A DNA stretch of 35,046 nucleotides from an uncultured Desulfobacteraceae bacterium (GTDB lineage: Bacteria; Desulfobacterota; Desulfobacteria; Desulfobacterales; Desulfatirhabdiaceae). The position numbers and the translations under genes were made by a program. This document shows positions 17,712 through 23,927 of this stretch, piece after piece. The stretch lies in assembly GCA_903953895.1 (NCBI GenBank), contig CAJBLH010000153.1, positions 1-35,046 on the forward strand. Direction: 5' to 3'. Below the pieces are notes generated by a model, which saw only the letters and a list, made by a program, of their open reading frames with translations, was not told where the DNA came from and did no database searches. Position 1 is the stretch's first letter, and each line of letters starts with the position of its first letter.

Positions 17712-17750
17712 AATATGCTCCTCTTTGAGTTCGAAAGCGGTACTCGCCGC

Positions 17751-18185
17751 TCAGTTGACACCTTGGCCGCCACGCGGATTCATACAACCGCCATGTCTGT
17801 TTGCACGATGCGCCTTATTTCCCAATGAATCTGTTCCGGACAACCGGTCTTTGCGGCATCCAGGCATGGTAAACGCCTCTTTTCTAAAATCACCGGAGAG
17901 CCATGCTTGAATGATTTCACAAATATCTCCTGCGACAAAAGAGACCACGCGAATATCATAAGCCGCTATCTGAGATAGCATTAACCGGGAAATGGCTCCG
18001 CAAACCAGCGTGTCAACGCCGAGACTAATCAGACAGCGAACTGTTTCAGAGCCCGAATTCGCAGGCAGTTTTTCATCTCTTTCACGGACTATGCGCCCGG
18101 ATTCAGCCTCAACCAGCCGGATATCTCTGGCTACATCAAATACCGGGGCGATTCGTTTGTTCCAGACTGCAAAAGCTGCTTTCAT
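17751..18185 (-). CDS. NifX/ORP-like protein with Cys/Arg/Gly-rich tail; first gene of the minus operon
   Basis: The protein has 144 residues. The DIMC fold begins MKAAFAVWNKRIAPVFDVARDIRLVEAE and continues TVRCLISLGVDTLVCGAISRLMLSQIAAYDIRVVSFVAGD. After about residue 107 a basic tail with spaced cysteines (MPGCRKDRL...RHGGCMNPRGG) follows and may bind metal or contact partners. AGGTGG is 7 bases before the ATG. A consensus sigma-54 promoter lies 43-57 bases upstream, so this gene leads the operon running to 15935. Confidence 0.85.
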   Translation of the reverse strand: MKAAFAVWNKRIAPVFDVARDIRLVEAESGRIVRERDEKLPANSGSETVRCLISLGVDTLVCGAISRLMLSQIAAYDIRVVSFVAGDICEIIQAWLSGDFRKEAFTMPGCRKDRLSGTDSLGNKAHRANRHGGCMNPRGGQGVN

Positions 18186-18227
18186 CTGTATCCACCTGAG
18201 TTTGTGAGTCTATGAGATGGACATTTT

Positions 18228-18242
18228 GCAAATATAGTGCCA
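18228..18242 (-). promoter_or_regulatory. Sigma-54 promoter of the minus operon
   Basis: On the minus strand the sequence is TGGCAC-TATAT-TTGC, an exact match to the sigma-54 -24/-12 consensus (GG and GC ten bases apart). The expected start of transcription is near 18216, about 30 bases before the first ATG. The sequence match is strong. Activity is inferred. Confidence 0.85.
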
Positions 18243-18269
18243 AATCATTATTAAAATAAAATAAAGATA

Positions 18270-18282
18270 TAACCAGTTGATA
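18270..18282 (-). promoter_or_regulatory. IHF-type binding site between promoter and activator sites
   Basis: The minus strand reads TATCAA-CTGG-TTA, matching the Escherichia coli consensus WATCAA-N4-TTR at every defined position. It lies between the minus sigma-54 promoter and the dyads at 18330-18378, the place where DNA bending would help an activator touch the polymerase. The surrounding 60 bases are very AT-rich. Confidence 0.6.
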
Positions 18283-18329
18283 TTAATTGATATAAAATGC
18301 TGATGCTGCATGGAGGGAGATGAAATTCA

Positions 18330-18345
18330 GTTGCTATATTGCTAT
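18330..18345. promoter_or_regulatory. Putative activator dyad 1 (GTTGC-N6-GCTAT)
   Basis: This is the first of three 16-base elements sharing GTNGC-N6-GC. The right arm is degenerate. It lies 88 bases upstream of the minus sigma-54 promoter and begins 33 bases (about three helical turns) from dyad 2. It is a likely enhancer site for the adjacent NtrC-type activator. Confidence 0.55.
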
Positions 18346-18362
18346 CCTTATCGGTTGAACAA

Positions 18363-18378
18363 GTAGCATTATTGCGAC
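18363..18378. promoter_or_regulatory. Putative activator dyad 2 (GTAGC-N6-GCGAC)
   Basis: This is the second copy. Its right arm GCGAC is identical to that of dyad 3, and the left arm differs from a perfect inverted repeat (GTCGC) at one base. It starts 137 bases, about 13 turns, before dyad 3. Confidence 0.6.
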
Positions 18379-18499
18379 TGATGTTTTATCGACCCGTCGG
18401 CTCATGCAAGCAGTTTAATCGGGTAAGGATCGGTGGAGCGATGCGCGGCTTTTCTGATTGCTTTGAGTCGTAATATCCATACGCTGCTGTTCATACAGG

Positions 18500-18515
18500 G
18501 TTGCAAATTTGCGAC
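18500..18515. promoter_or_regulatory. Putative activator dyad 3 (GTTGC-N6-GCGAC)
   Basis: This is the best copy. Its central ten bases GCAAATTTGC form a perfect palindrome and the full 16-mer is a near-perfect inverted repeat. It lies 74 bases upstream of the plus-strand sigma-54-like promoter, a normal enhancer distance. Confidence 0.65.
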
Positions 18516-18588
18516 AATATAATAACCGACAATCCGCCATATACCTTGTTAAGCTTAAAATTCAGGATATTATAAATAAATTCGGCGC

Positions 18589-18603
18589 TGGCATGTTAAA
18601 TGC
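18589..18603 (+). promoter_or_regulatory. Sigma-54-like promoter of the plus operon
   Basis: The sequence TGGCAT-GTTAA-ATGC has GG and GC at the required ten-base spacing, with two departures from TGGCAC-N5-TTGC. The predicted transcription start is near 18615, giving a leader of about 100 bases before the first ATG. Confidence 0.65.
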
Positions 18604-18613
18604 TTAATGACAA

Positions 18614-18627
18614 GAGCCAGGAGGCTC
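18614..18627 (+). other. Hairpin at the predicted 5' end of the plus operon mRNA
   Basis: Arms GAGCC (18614-18618) and GGCTC (18623-18627) close a 4-base AGGA loop. The hairpin starts at the expected +1 of the sigma-54-like promoter, so it could protect the 5' end of the transcript. Confidence 0.4.
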
Positions 18628-18716
18628 CGGTTGTAGAGAGGGGCCTAAAGACGGCGCTGGTCCAGGTTCAGGGGGCCGGTAAAGAAAATACTACGAATAA
18701 ATCAGGCAAGGAGTAA

Positions 18717-19607
18717 ATGATGATTATCAGTATAGCAAGCGGAAAGGGCGGTACGGGCAAGACAACGATCGCCACGAACCTGGCCGTTTCTCTTGGGGGC
18801 GATGTTCAACTTTTGGACTGCGACGTGGAGGAGCCCAATGCTTACCTCTTCATCCGACCCGAAATTCATGAAACCGTGATCATTAACACCCCGGTTCCCG
18901 AAGTGGATATGAAAAAGTGCAATCTTTGTGGCAAGTGTCGGGATATCTGCCAGTTCAAGGCGATTGTCATCATGAGCAAAACCGTCCTGCCTTTCCCTGA
19001 ACTCTGCCATAGTTGCGGCGGCTGCATGCGCGTCTGCCCTGAAAATGCCATCACGGAGACGGGTCGCGAAATCGGCGTCATCGAACGGAGCGGCAGAAAC
19101 GGGCTGGAATTTGTTCATGGGAAACTGCGGGTCGGCGAGGCCATGTCTCCCCCTTTGATTCGAAAAGTACGAGAATACGCAAGGCCCGGCGCCCTGACCA
19201 TTATCGATGCCCCTCCCGGAACGTCGTGCCCAGTTATCGCCGCCATGAAAGGGGCGGACTTTGTTCTTCTGGTAACCGAACCTACGCCTTTCGGTCTCCA
19301 CGACCTCAAACTTGCCGTGGGGGCCGTTAAAATCCTCGATATTCCCTGCGGACTGGTTATCAACCGCTCGGACATGGGCGATGACCGCGTCAGAGGGTAT
19401 GCAGAAGGCCTGGGAATGCCCATTTTGATGGAGATCCCTTTTGATCGAAAAATCGCTGAGGCCTATTCGCAGGGCGAAATGCTTGTGGAAGTGATGCCGG
19501 AATGGAAAGAAAGATTCCTGAATCTGCACCATCGGATTGCAGAAATCCTCTCTCAAACACCAACTCAGAATAATCCCGAGGAATCAAGGAAAAGAGACGT
19601 CTCATGA
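18717..19607 (+). CDS. MinD/Mrp-family P-loop ATPase with inserted 2x[4Fe-4S] ferredoxin domain (1)
   Basis: The protein has 296 residues. The deviant Walker A GKGGTGKTT (residues 9-17) and DCDVEEPN place it in the MinD/ParA/Mrp group. A ferredoxin module is inserted at residues 68-107: Cys68-x2-Cys71-x2-Cys74-x3-Cys78 and Cys97-x2-Cys100-x2-Cys103-x3-Cys107. The later IIDAPPGTSCPVIAAMKGADFVLLVTEPTPFG is the switch region. AAGGAG precedes two in-frame ATGs (18717 and 18720), and either may serve. It overlaps the next ATPase gene by 4 bases, so they likely form a pair. In Desulfovibrio vulgaris similar ATPases belong to the ORP complex. A role in cluster transfer or assembly is inference. Confidence 0.9.
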   Translation: MMIISIASGKGGTGKTTIATNLAVSLGGDVQLLDCDVEEPNAYLFIRPEIHETVIINTPVPEVDMKKCNLCGKCRDICQFKAIVIMSKTVLPFPELCHSCGGCMRVCPENAITETGREIGVIERSGRNGLEFVHGKLRVGEAMSPPLIRKVREYARPGALTIIDAPPGTSCPVIAAMKGADFVLLVTEPTPFGLHDLKLAVGAVKILDIPCGLVINRSDMGDDRVRGYAEGLGMPILMEIPFDRKIAEAYSQGEMLVEVMPEWKERFLNLHHRIAEILSQTPTQNNPEESRKRDVS

Positions 19608-20470
19608 AAGAACTGATCGTTATCAGCGGAAAAGGCGGAACCGGTAAAACAAGCCTGCTGGCCGCTTTTGCTTCCCTGGCTAAGGGGATGGTGCTTTGTG
19701 ACGCGGATGTGGACGCAGCGGACCTTCATCTGATCATGGATCCCCGGATTGTGGAGCGTCATGATTTTGAGTCCGGCCATACGGCGGTAATCAACCTGGA
19801 TCAGTGTACGCAATGCGGCTTGTGCCAGGGTAATTGCAAATGGAATGCCATCAGCGAAGCGTTTATTGTGGATCCCATTGCATGCGAGGGATGCGGGGTT
19901 TGCTATTATTTTTGCCCGGAGAAGGCCATCGCGTTTCCTCAGGATACATGCGGGGAGTGGTTTATTTCCGATACGCGGTTCGGGCCCATGGCGCATGCAA
20001 GACTGGGCATCGCCGAGGAAAATTCGGGCAAGCTTGTCAGCCTGATCAGACGGCAGGGCAAATTGCTTGGCGGAAAGAAAAACCTGGATCTGCTGTTAAC
20101 GGACGGCCCTCCAGGCATCGGTTGCCCGGTAATCGCCTCCCTTGGCGGAGCCACAGCAGCGCTCATCGTGACAGAGCCCACGATTTCGGGCAGGCACGAC
20201 ATGGAGCGGGTGGCGGAGTTGGCCGCCTTCTTCAGGGTCCCAGCCTTGGTCTGTATCAACAAATATGACCTCAATCCCGAAATGGGACAGGCCATCGAAG
20301 CATCTACGAAAGAAAAAAACATGACCGTCCTGGGCCGTATCCCTTTTGATCCGGTCTTTACAAAGGCAATGGTTCAGGGGAAAACGGTTATCGAATATGA
20401 TCCCCATTCTGATGGCGCGCTTGCGGTCAAAAATATATGGGAAGACCTGGCCCGGCATCTGGGGTTGTAA
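19604..20470 (+). CDS. MinD/Mrp-family P-loop ATPase with inserted 2x[4Fe-4S] ferredoxin domain (2)
   Basis: The protein has 288 residues and is a paralogue of the upstream gene. Walker A is GKGGTGKTS (residues 9-17) with CDADVDAADLHL after it. Cluster motifs are Cys68, Cys71, Cys74, Cys78 and Cys94, Cys97, Cys100, Cys104. TDGPPGIGCPVIASLGGATAALIVTEPTISG is the switch region. Its ATG overlaps the stop of the first ATPase (ATGA), which suggests stoichiometric synthesis and a heteromeric complex. Together with the NifU-like and ORP-like proteins of the divergent operon it probably acts in building or handling a metal-sulfur cofactor. Confidence 0.9.
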   Translation: MKELIVISGKGGTGKTSLLAAFASLAKGMVLCDADVDAADLHLIMDPRIVERHDFESGHTAVINLDQCTQCGLCQGNCKWNAISEAFIVDPIACEGCGVCYYFCPEKAIAFPQDTCGEWFISDTRFGPMAHARLGIAEENSGKLVSLIRRQGKLLGGKKNLDLLLTDGPPGIGCPVIASLGGATAALIVTEPTISGRHDMERVAELAAFFRVPALVCINKYDLNPEMGQAIEASTKEKNMTVLGRIPFDPVFTKAMVQGKTVIEYDPHSDGALAVKNIWEDLARHLGL

Positions 20471-20529
20471 TTCGAACAATTGATTGATTGATGTCGCCCG
20501 ATAAGGTCGGGAAAGAAAGGAGTGACAAA

Positions 20530-20820
20530 ATGCAAAATGAAGTGATTCAAAAACTCGGCTATGTAGCAGGGGAAATCGTGAAGGGCTATGCCGGAAAATC
20601 CACACAGCAAGGACAGGCAACCGGCAGAATATCGGAAAACGTAACGGATCTGATCATTGATCAGGTTATCAATGCTCTCGGCGGCGGTAGAAAAGCCGGC
20701 CAGGGTAGTGGTAGTGGTAGTGGAAAAGGTGGTGGCAGAGGTGGAAAGGGTTGCGGCGGTGGTGGTGGAAAGGGTGGCGGCGGTGGCGGTGGACGCGGAA
20801 CCGGTTGCAGCGGTGCTTGA
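20530..20820 (+). CDS. Small protein with Gly/Cys-rich low-complexity tail
   Basis: The protein has 96 residues. Residues 1-50 are amphipathic and helix-like (MQNEVIQKLGYVAGEIVKGY, then VTDLIIDQVINAL). Residues 51-96 are almost only Gly, Lys, Arg and Ser with Cys75 and Cys93. A start at 20488 is also open, but AAAGGAG lies 7 to 8 bases before the ATG at 20530. It is the third gene of the plus operon, 59 bases after the second ATPase. Its DNA is a run of GGTGGTGGA-like units, prone to slippage, so tail length may vary between strains. No family is recognised. The tail could be a flexible metal-binding or assembly segment. Confidence 0.75.
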   Translation: MQNEVIQKLGYVAGEIVKGYAGKSTQQGQATGRISENVTDLIIDQVINALGGGRKAGQGSGSGSGKGGGRGGKGCGGGGGKGGGGGGGRGTGCSGA

Positions 20821-20863
20821 TGCGGATAGCGACATGTGTATTTCATGTTACGCCTGATTGCCA

Positions 20864-20891
20864 GTAAGGGCGACCGGCCGGTCGCCCCTAC
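20864..20891. repeat. Perfect palindrome with flanks, REP-like element or bidirectional terminator
   Basis: The 10-base arms GGGCGACCGG and CCGGTCGCCC (20868-20887) are exact inverted complements, flanked by GTAA and CTAC that nearly extend the symmetry. It lies in the 79-base gap between the Gly-rich gene and the convergent regulator gene, so it could terminate both. From memory, similar GTAGGGGCGA-type palindromes are dispersed in many bacterial genomes. Only one copy is in this window. Confidence 0.6.
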
Positions 20892-20899
20892 ATCACCTG

Positions 20900-22285
20900 T
20901 CATGTCGGGATTCGGGTTCTCCCATCCCTTGACGGCAGGGAAAGACCCAGCCGCTTCATCTTTCGGAACAGGGTACTCTTGTGGATACCGAGCGAGCAGG
21001 CTGCAGCCAGACGGTTAAAATCCGCTTGCTCCAGGGCGTTTCGAATAACTTCGGCCTCCATCAGGTCCCTGGATGTCTGCATATCGGCGTGACATATCCT
21101 TGTCATGTAACGGGCCGACAGTTCTTCCGGTAAATGTTCGATAGCAATGACACCCTCGTTGCACAGGATAAAGGCGCGTTCGATTGCATTTTCCAGCTCG
21201 CGGATGTTTCCCGGCCAGTCATGGGCCATCAGCAGGGAAATCGCTTCGGGGGCGATCCCCCGGATGGTTTTTTGCTGAAGCCGGTTGAACCGGGCGATAA
21301 ATTGCTCCACCAGCAGTGGAATATCTTCCTTTCGCCGACGAAGCGGTGGCAGTTCGACACGGATGACATTCACGCGATAATACAAGTCCTCACGGAATAC
21401 ATGCTGGCGCACCAGTTCGGACAGATCCTTGTTGGTCGCAACAATTATTCTTGCGTTGGTGGTTTCGGATTGGGTTGCCCCCAGGGGTTCATAGGTTCGG
21501 TCCTGAAGCACCCGCAACAGTCGTACCTGAAACGCCGGGCTCACTTCAGCGATTTCATCCAGAAAAAGGGTTCCATTTTTGGCCATCGCAAAACGCCCCG
21601 GCTTGTCCTTTCCCGCACCTGTAAAGGCCCCTGCCTTATATCCGAAGAGTTCGGATTCCAGAAGGGTATCCGGCAAAGCGCCGCAATTGACGGCAATAAA
21701 GGGATTTTTGCTTTGGGGACTCAATGCGTGAATCGTTTTCGCCACCAGTTCCTTGCCGGTTCCGGTTTCGCCTAAAATCAGCACGGTACTGGGGCTGGCT
21801 GCGATGGCGGGGAGAACGTGAAAACACCTCTGCATCAGGGGACTGCGACTTGACATATCCCCGATATGAAAGCGCCCCTCCAGCTCCTGGCGCAGGGCTT
21901 CGACTTCGCTCAGATCCCGGAAAGTCTCCGCTCCGCCGATAATCTGTCCCTGACCATCCCGAAGGACTGCGGTGGAAACGCTGACCGGAATGCGGGTGCC
22001 TTCCGCGTCAATAATGTAACCGGATTGGCCGATGATCGCTTTGCGGTTTTTCAGGGTCCGCCGCAGTGCGCATTCGATTTCGCACATGCTGGAGCGGAAC
22101 ACTTCCGAGCAGAACCGGCCGATGGCTTCGCTGCGTGAAGTTTTGGTAATCTTCTCGGCCGCCCGATTAAACGAAGTGATGCGCCACTCCCGGTCCACTG
22201 TGAAAACACCATCTGAAATGCTTTCAAGGATGGCTTCGGTCGGTGTAAGCGGGCCGGGCGTTTTTGTCTTTTTAAGAACGTTCAT
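20900..22285 (-). CDS. Sigma-54-dependent transcriptional activator with Cys-containing PAS domain
   Basis: The protein has 461 residues. A PAS domain (about 15-130) holds Cys59, Cys68 and Cys72 in GRFCSEVFRSSMCEIECALRR. The AAA+ domain has Walker A GETGTGKE (172-179), an intact sigma-54 contact loop GAFTGA (219-224) and Walker B TLFLDEIAE. A Fis-type helix-turn-helix ends the protein (NRLAAACSLGIHKSTLFRKMKRLGL). There is no receiver domain, so it senses its signal directly, perhaps redox state or a metal through the PAS cysteines (inference). It is convergent with the plus ATPase operon and is the obvious candidate to bind the three dyads at 18330-18515 and activate both sigma-54 promoters. 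No strong Shine-Dalgarno is adjacent to the ATG. AGGAG lies 16 bases upstream. Confidence 0.92.
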   Translation of the reverse strand: MNVLKKTKTPGPLTPTEAILESISDGVFTVDREWRITSFNRAAEKITKTSRSEAIGRFCSEVFRSSMCEIECALRRTLKNRKAIIGQSGYIIDAEGTRIPVSVSTAVLRDGQGQIIGGAETFRDLSEVEALRQELEGRFHIGDMSSRSPLMQRCFHVLPAIAASPSTVLILGETGTGKELVAKTIHALSPQSKNPFIAVNCGALPDTLLESELFGYKAGAFTGAGKDKPGRFAMAKNGTLFLDEIAEVSPAFQVRLLRVLQDRTYEPLGATQSETTNARIIVATNKDLSELVRQHVFREDLYYRVNVIRVELPPLRRRKEDIPLLVEQFIARFNRLQQKTIRGIAPEAISLLMAHDWPGNIRELENAIERAFILCNEGVIAIEHLPEELSARYMTRICHADMQTSRDLMEAEVIRNALEQADFNRLAAACSLGIHKSTLFRKMKRLGLSLPSRDGRTRIPT

Positions 22286-22331
22286 CCTGTTGTATGAAGA
22301 CTCCTTCTACCGATAAAATCAATAGTTGCTT

Positions 22332-22514
22332 TCAATAAACGATCTTATGGAATTTGCCGTTTTCGAAAAAAGCGACAAGCGGCCGAAATGTCACTTGAAG
22401 ATCACCCACAACAGTTTCTTCCTTAAGTTTTTCGTCGGCAGCTCTGACCATGCTCCCCACATTGAAAAAAAAGACGCCTGCAACCAACCAAACGAGTACT
22501 TGCTTGATAATCAT
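22332..22514 (-). CDS. Small secreted or membrane-anchored protein downstream of cbiM
   Basis: The protein has 60 residues. A signal peptide or single membrane segment (IIKQVLVWLVAGVFFFNVGSMVRA, cleavage after VRAA likely) precedes a 35-residue charged part, VVGDLQVTFRPLVAFFENGKF. GAGG is 7 bases before the ATG. It begins 54 bases after the end of the metal permease gene and is probably co-transcribed, so it may be an accessory component of that transporter. It is too short to be NikL or a CbiN in full. The family is not recognised. Confidence 0.6.
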   Translation of the reverse strand: MIIKQVLVWLVAGVFFFNVGSMVRAADEKLKEETVVGDLQVTFRPLVAFFENGKFHKIVY

Positions 22515-22568
22515 TTCCGTCCTCTTAAATTCAAAGCTATGACCGGAATCGATGCAAAAAGCTCCAGA

Positions 22569-23642
22569 CTATCGGCTGTGCTGAAATTTTCGCACCCCAA
22601 AACCGATCAAACCTGAAAGCACCATTACCATCGCTCCTCCGATGAGGCCTGAAAAAGATGTTCCGGCGCTAACGTTTGGCCATTCTTCCTCTTTACCCTC
22701 TTCTGATCTGGCAACTTCACCCCCTTCGTGTGATTTGGCAGTTCCTGTCTTTTCTTCCGCTTTCTTGAAATTATAATCAGGCAAAAAGGCGGTTTTCTTC
22801 TGAAGCGCTCCAAGCAATGAATGGAGTCCCTTATCCGGGGCTTCGAGCTCTTCCTTGCCGGAAACGTGAGACATTGACCACTCTAGCCCATCCGGATTGG
22901 CAGAAGCAAACCAGGACAGAGCGCCTCCGGTGATGGCGGTAATCACGAGAAGCCCTGCAAGAACATTCTTGAGGGTGAAATACTCCACCGGCTTTGAAGT
23001 GGTAACTATTTCCAGGATTTCGGGGCGTGCCTTCCAAACAAAAGTCACCACGGCGGCGGTGACAAACCCCTCAACGATGCCTATGGCCAGGTGGATGGGC
23101 TGCATCAAGAGCGCAAAAGTACTGAAAGGCAGCTCTGAGATGCCTGAGAACAGGGTTTCCAGAACGACCCCAAAAGCCCCCATTTGCAGTCCTAAAATTG
23201 ACGCCGTCATGGCGCCAGCAAAAATGTACCGTTGAGTTGGTTTTTCACCGGCAATCTTTTTATAGATGAGAGGGTATGCGATGAAGCAAGGAAAAAAACC
23301 GAGGTTGAATATGTTACACCCCAGCGCCAAAAGGCCACCATCGGCAAAAAATAAAGCCTGAACCGTGAGGACCGACGCCATGGTTAAAAAGGCAGCGTAG
23401 GGTCCCATCAATATGGTGAGAATCATGCCTCCCCCGAGGTGGCCGCTCGATCCCGTAGCCGGAATCGTGAAATTGATCATCTGGGCCGCGAATATAAACG
23501 CCCCCAGCACCCCCATGAGTGGCACTTTGCTGTCATTGTTGTTTTCTTTGAGCTTCTTTGCGCTACAGGCAATCAGACCCGCAGTAGCTGCCCACATCGT
23601 ACCGCCCACAACCGGGGAAATCAGTGCGTCTGCCATGTGCAT
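22569..23642 (-). CDS. ECF-type cobalt/nickel transport permease, CbiM/NikM fused to a PDGLE (NikN-like) domain
   Basis: The protein has 357 residues. It begins MHMADALISPVVGG, whose N-terminal histidine region coordinates the metal in CbiM/NikM, followed by about seven membrane segments and SSGHLGGGMILTILMGPY. After about residue 225 comes a second module with NPDGLEWSMSHVSG and a final membrane helix, the PDGLE domain that replaces separate CbiN/NikN. A Lys/Glu-rich linker (KKAEEKTGTAKSHEGGEVAR) separates the parts. Energy-coupling CbiQ and CbiO genes are not adjacent. Nickel or cobalt cannot be told apart here. The ribosome site GGGAGG 9 bases before the ATG is part of a hairpin. Confidence 0.9.
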   Translation of the reverse strand: MHMADALISPVVGGTMWAATAGLIACSAKKLKENNNDSKVPLMGVLGAFIFAAQMINFTIPATGSSGHLGGGMILTILMGPYAAFLTMASVLTVQALFFADGGLLALGCNIFNLGFFPCFIAYPLIYKKIAGEKPTQRYIFAGAMTASILGLQMGAFGVVLETLFSGISELPFSTFALLMQPIHLAIGIVEGFVTAAVVTFVWKARPEILEIVTTSKPVEYFTLKNVLAGLLVITAITGGALSWFASANPDGLEWSMSHVSGKEELEAPDKGLHSLLGALQKKTAFLPDYNFKKAEEKTGTAKSHEGGEVARSEEGKEEEWPNVSAGTSFSGLIGGAMVMVLSGLIGFGVRKFQHSR

Positions 23643-23651
23643 GGAAAAAAT

Positions 23652-23665
23652 CCTCCCACCGGAGG
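23652..23665 (-). promoter_or_regulatory. Hairpin containing the cbiM-like ribosome binding site
   Basis: On the minus strand CCTCC (23665-23661) pairs with GGAGG (23656-23652) across a 4-base GGTG loop. The right arm is the Shine-Dalgarno itself, 9 bases before the ATG, so folding would limit translation initiation. Confidence 0.5.
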
Positions 23666-23756
23666 CATACTGCCATCCGTTTACTTAAAGGTTGTGCTAA
23701 AATCTATCACCCAGAACAATTTCCAGATGATAATTTCCCCGCCGGAGCGGGCTCTC

Positions 23757-23807
23757 AAAAAAACAAAAAAGGCCAGACAATGCCTTATAAAAGCAATGTT
23801 CTGGCCT
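23757..23807 (-). terminator. Rho-independent terminator-like hairpin in the cbiM leader
   Basis: Nine-base arms AAGGCCAGA (23768-23776) and TCTGGCCTT (23799-23807) pair, with further partial pairing inside (TGC with GCA). On the minus strand the hairpin is followed by TTTTTTGTTTTTT, a strong terminator tract. It lies 126 bases upstream of the cbiM-like start, with no minus-strand gene before it, so it is either a leader attenuator or the relic of a lost gene's terminator. Confidence 0.7.
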
Positions 23808-23927
23808 TCTTAACCGGATTTTAAATATGTGGATACGATTATTCTTTTTAGATCGAGGGCTTCATGCCCTTTAGCTTGTGTCTTCATACATAAATAGCCA
23901 TTCTGTGTCAACTTTTTTCTGCCATAG

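Noticed and set aside
15935-18185. A nitrogenase (nif) gene cluster
   Set aside because: Only NifX-like and NifU-like domains are present, with no nifHDK, nifE, nifN or full nifB. ORP-type cofactor proteins fit better.
18702-19556. 284-codon minus-strand open frame
   Set aside because: It is the antisense shadow of the first MinD/Mrp ATPase, which has Walker and Fe-S motifs.
20690-20815. CRISPR or tandem-repeat array
   Set aside because: The repeat is a coding GGT/GGA run with no spacers of constant length. It translates to the glycine-rich tail.
23643-23927. Cobalamin riboswitch upstream of the cbiM-like gene
   Set aside because: No B12-box-like segment or the usual conserved core was found on the minus strand. 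The leader is reported only as structured.
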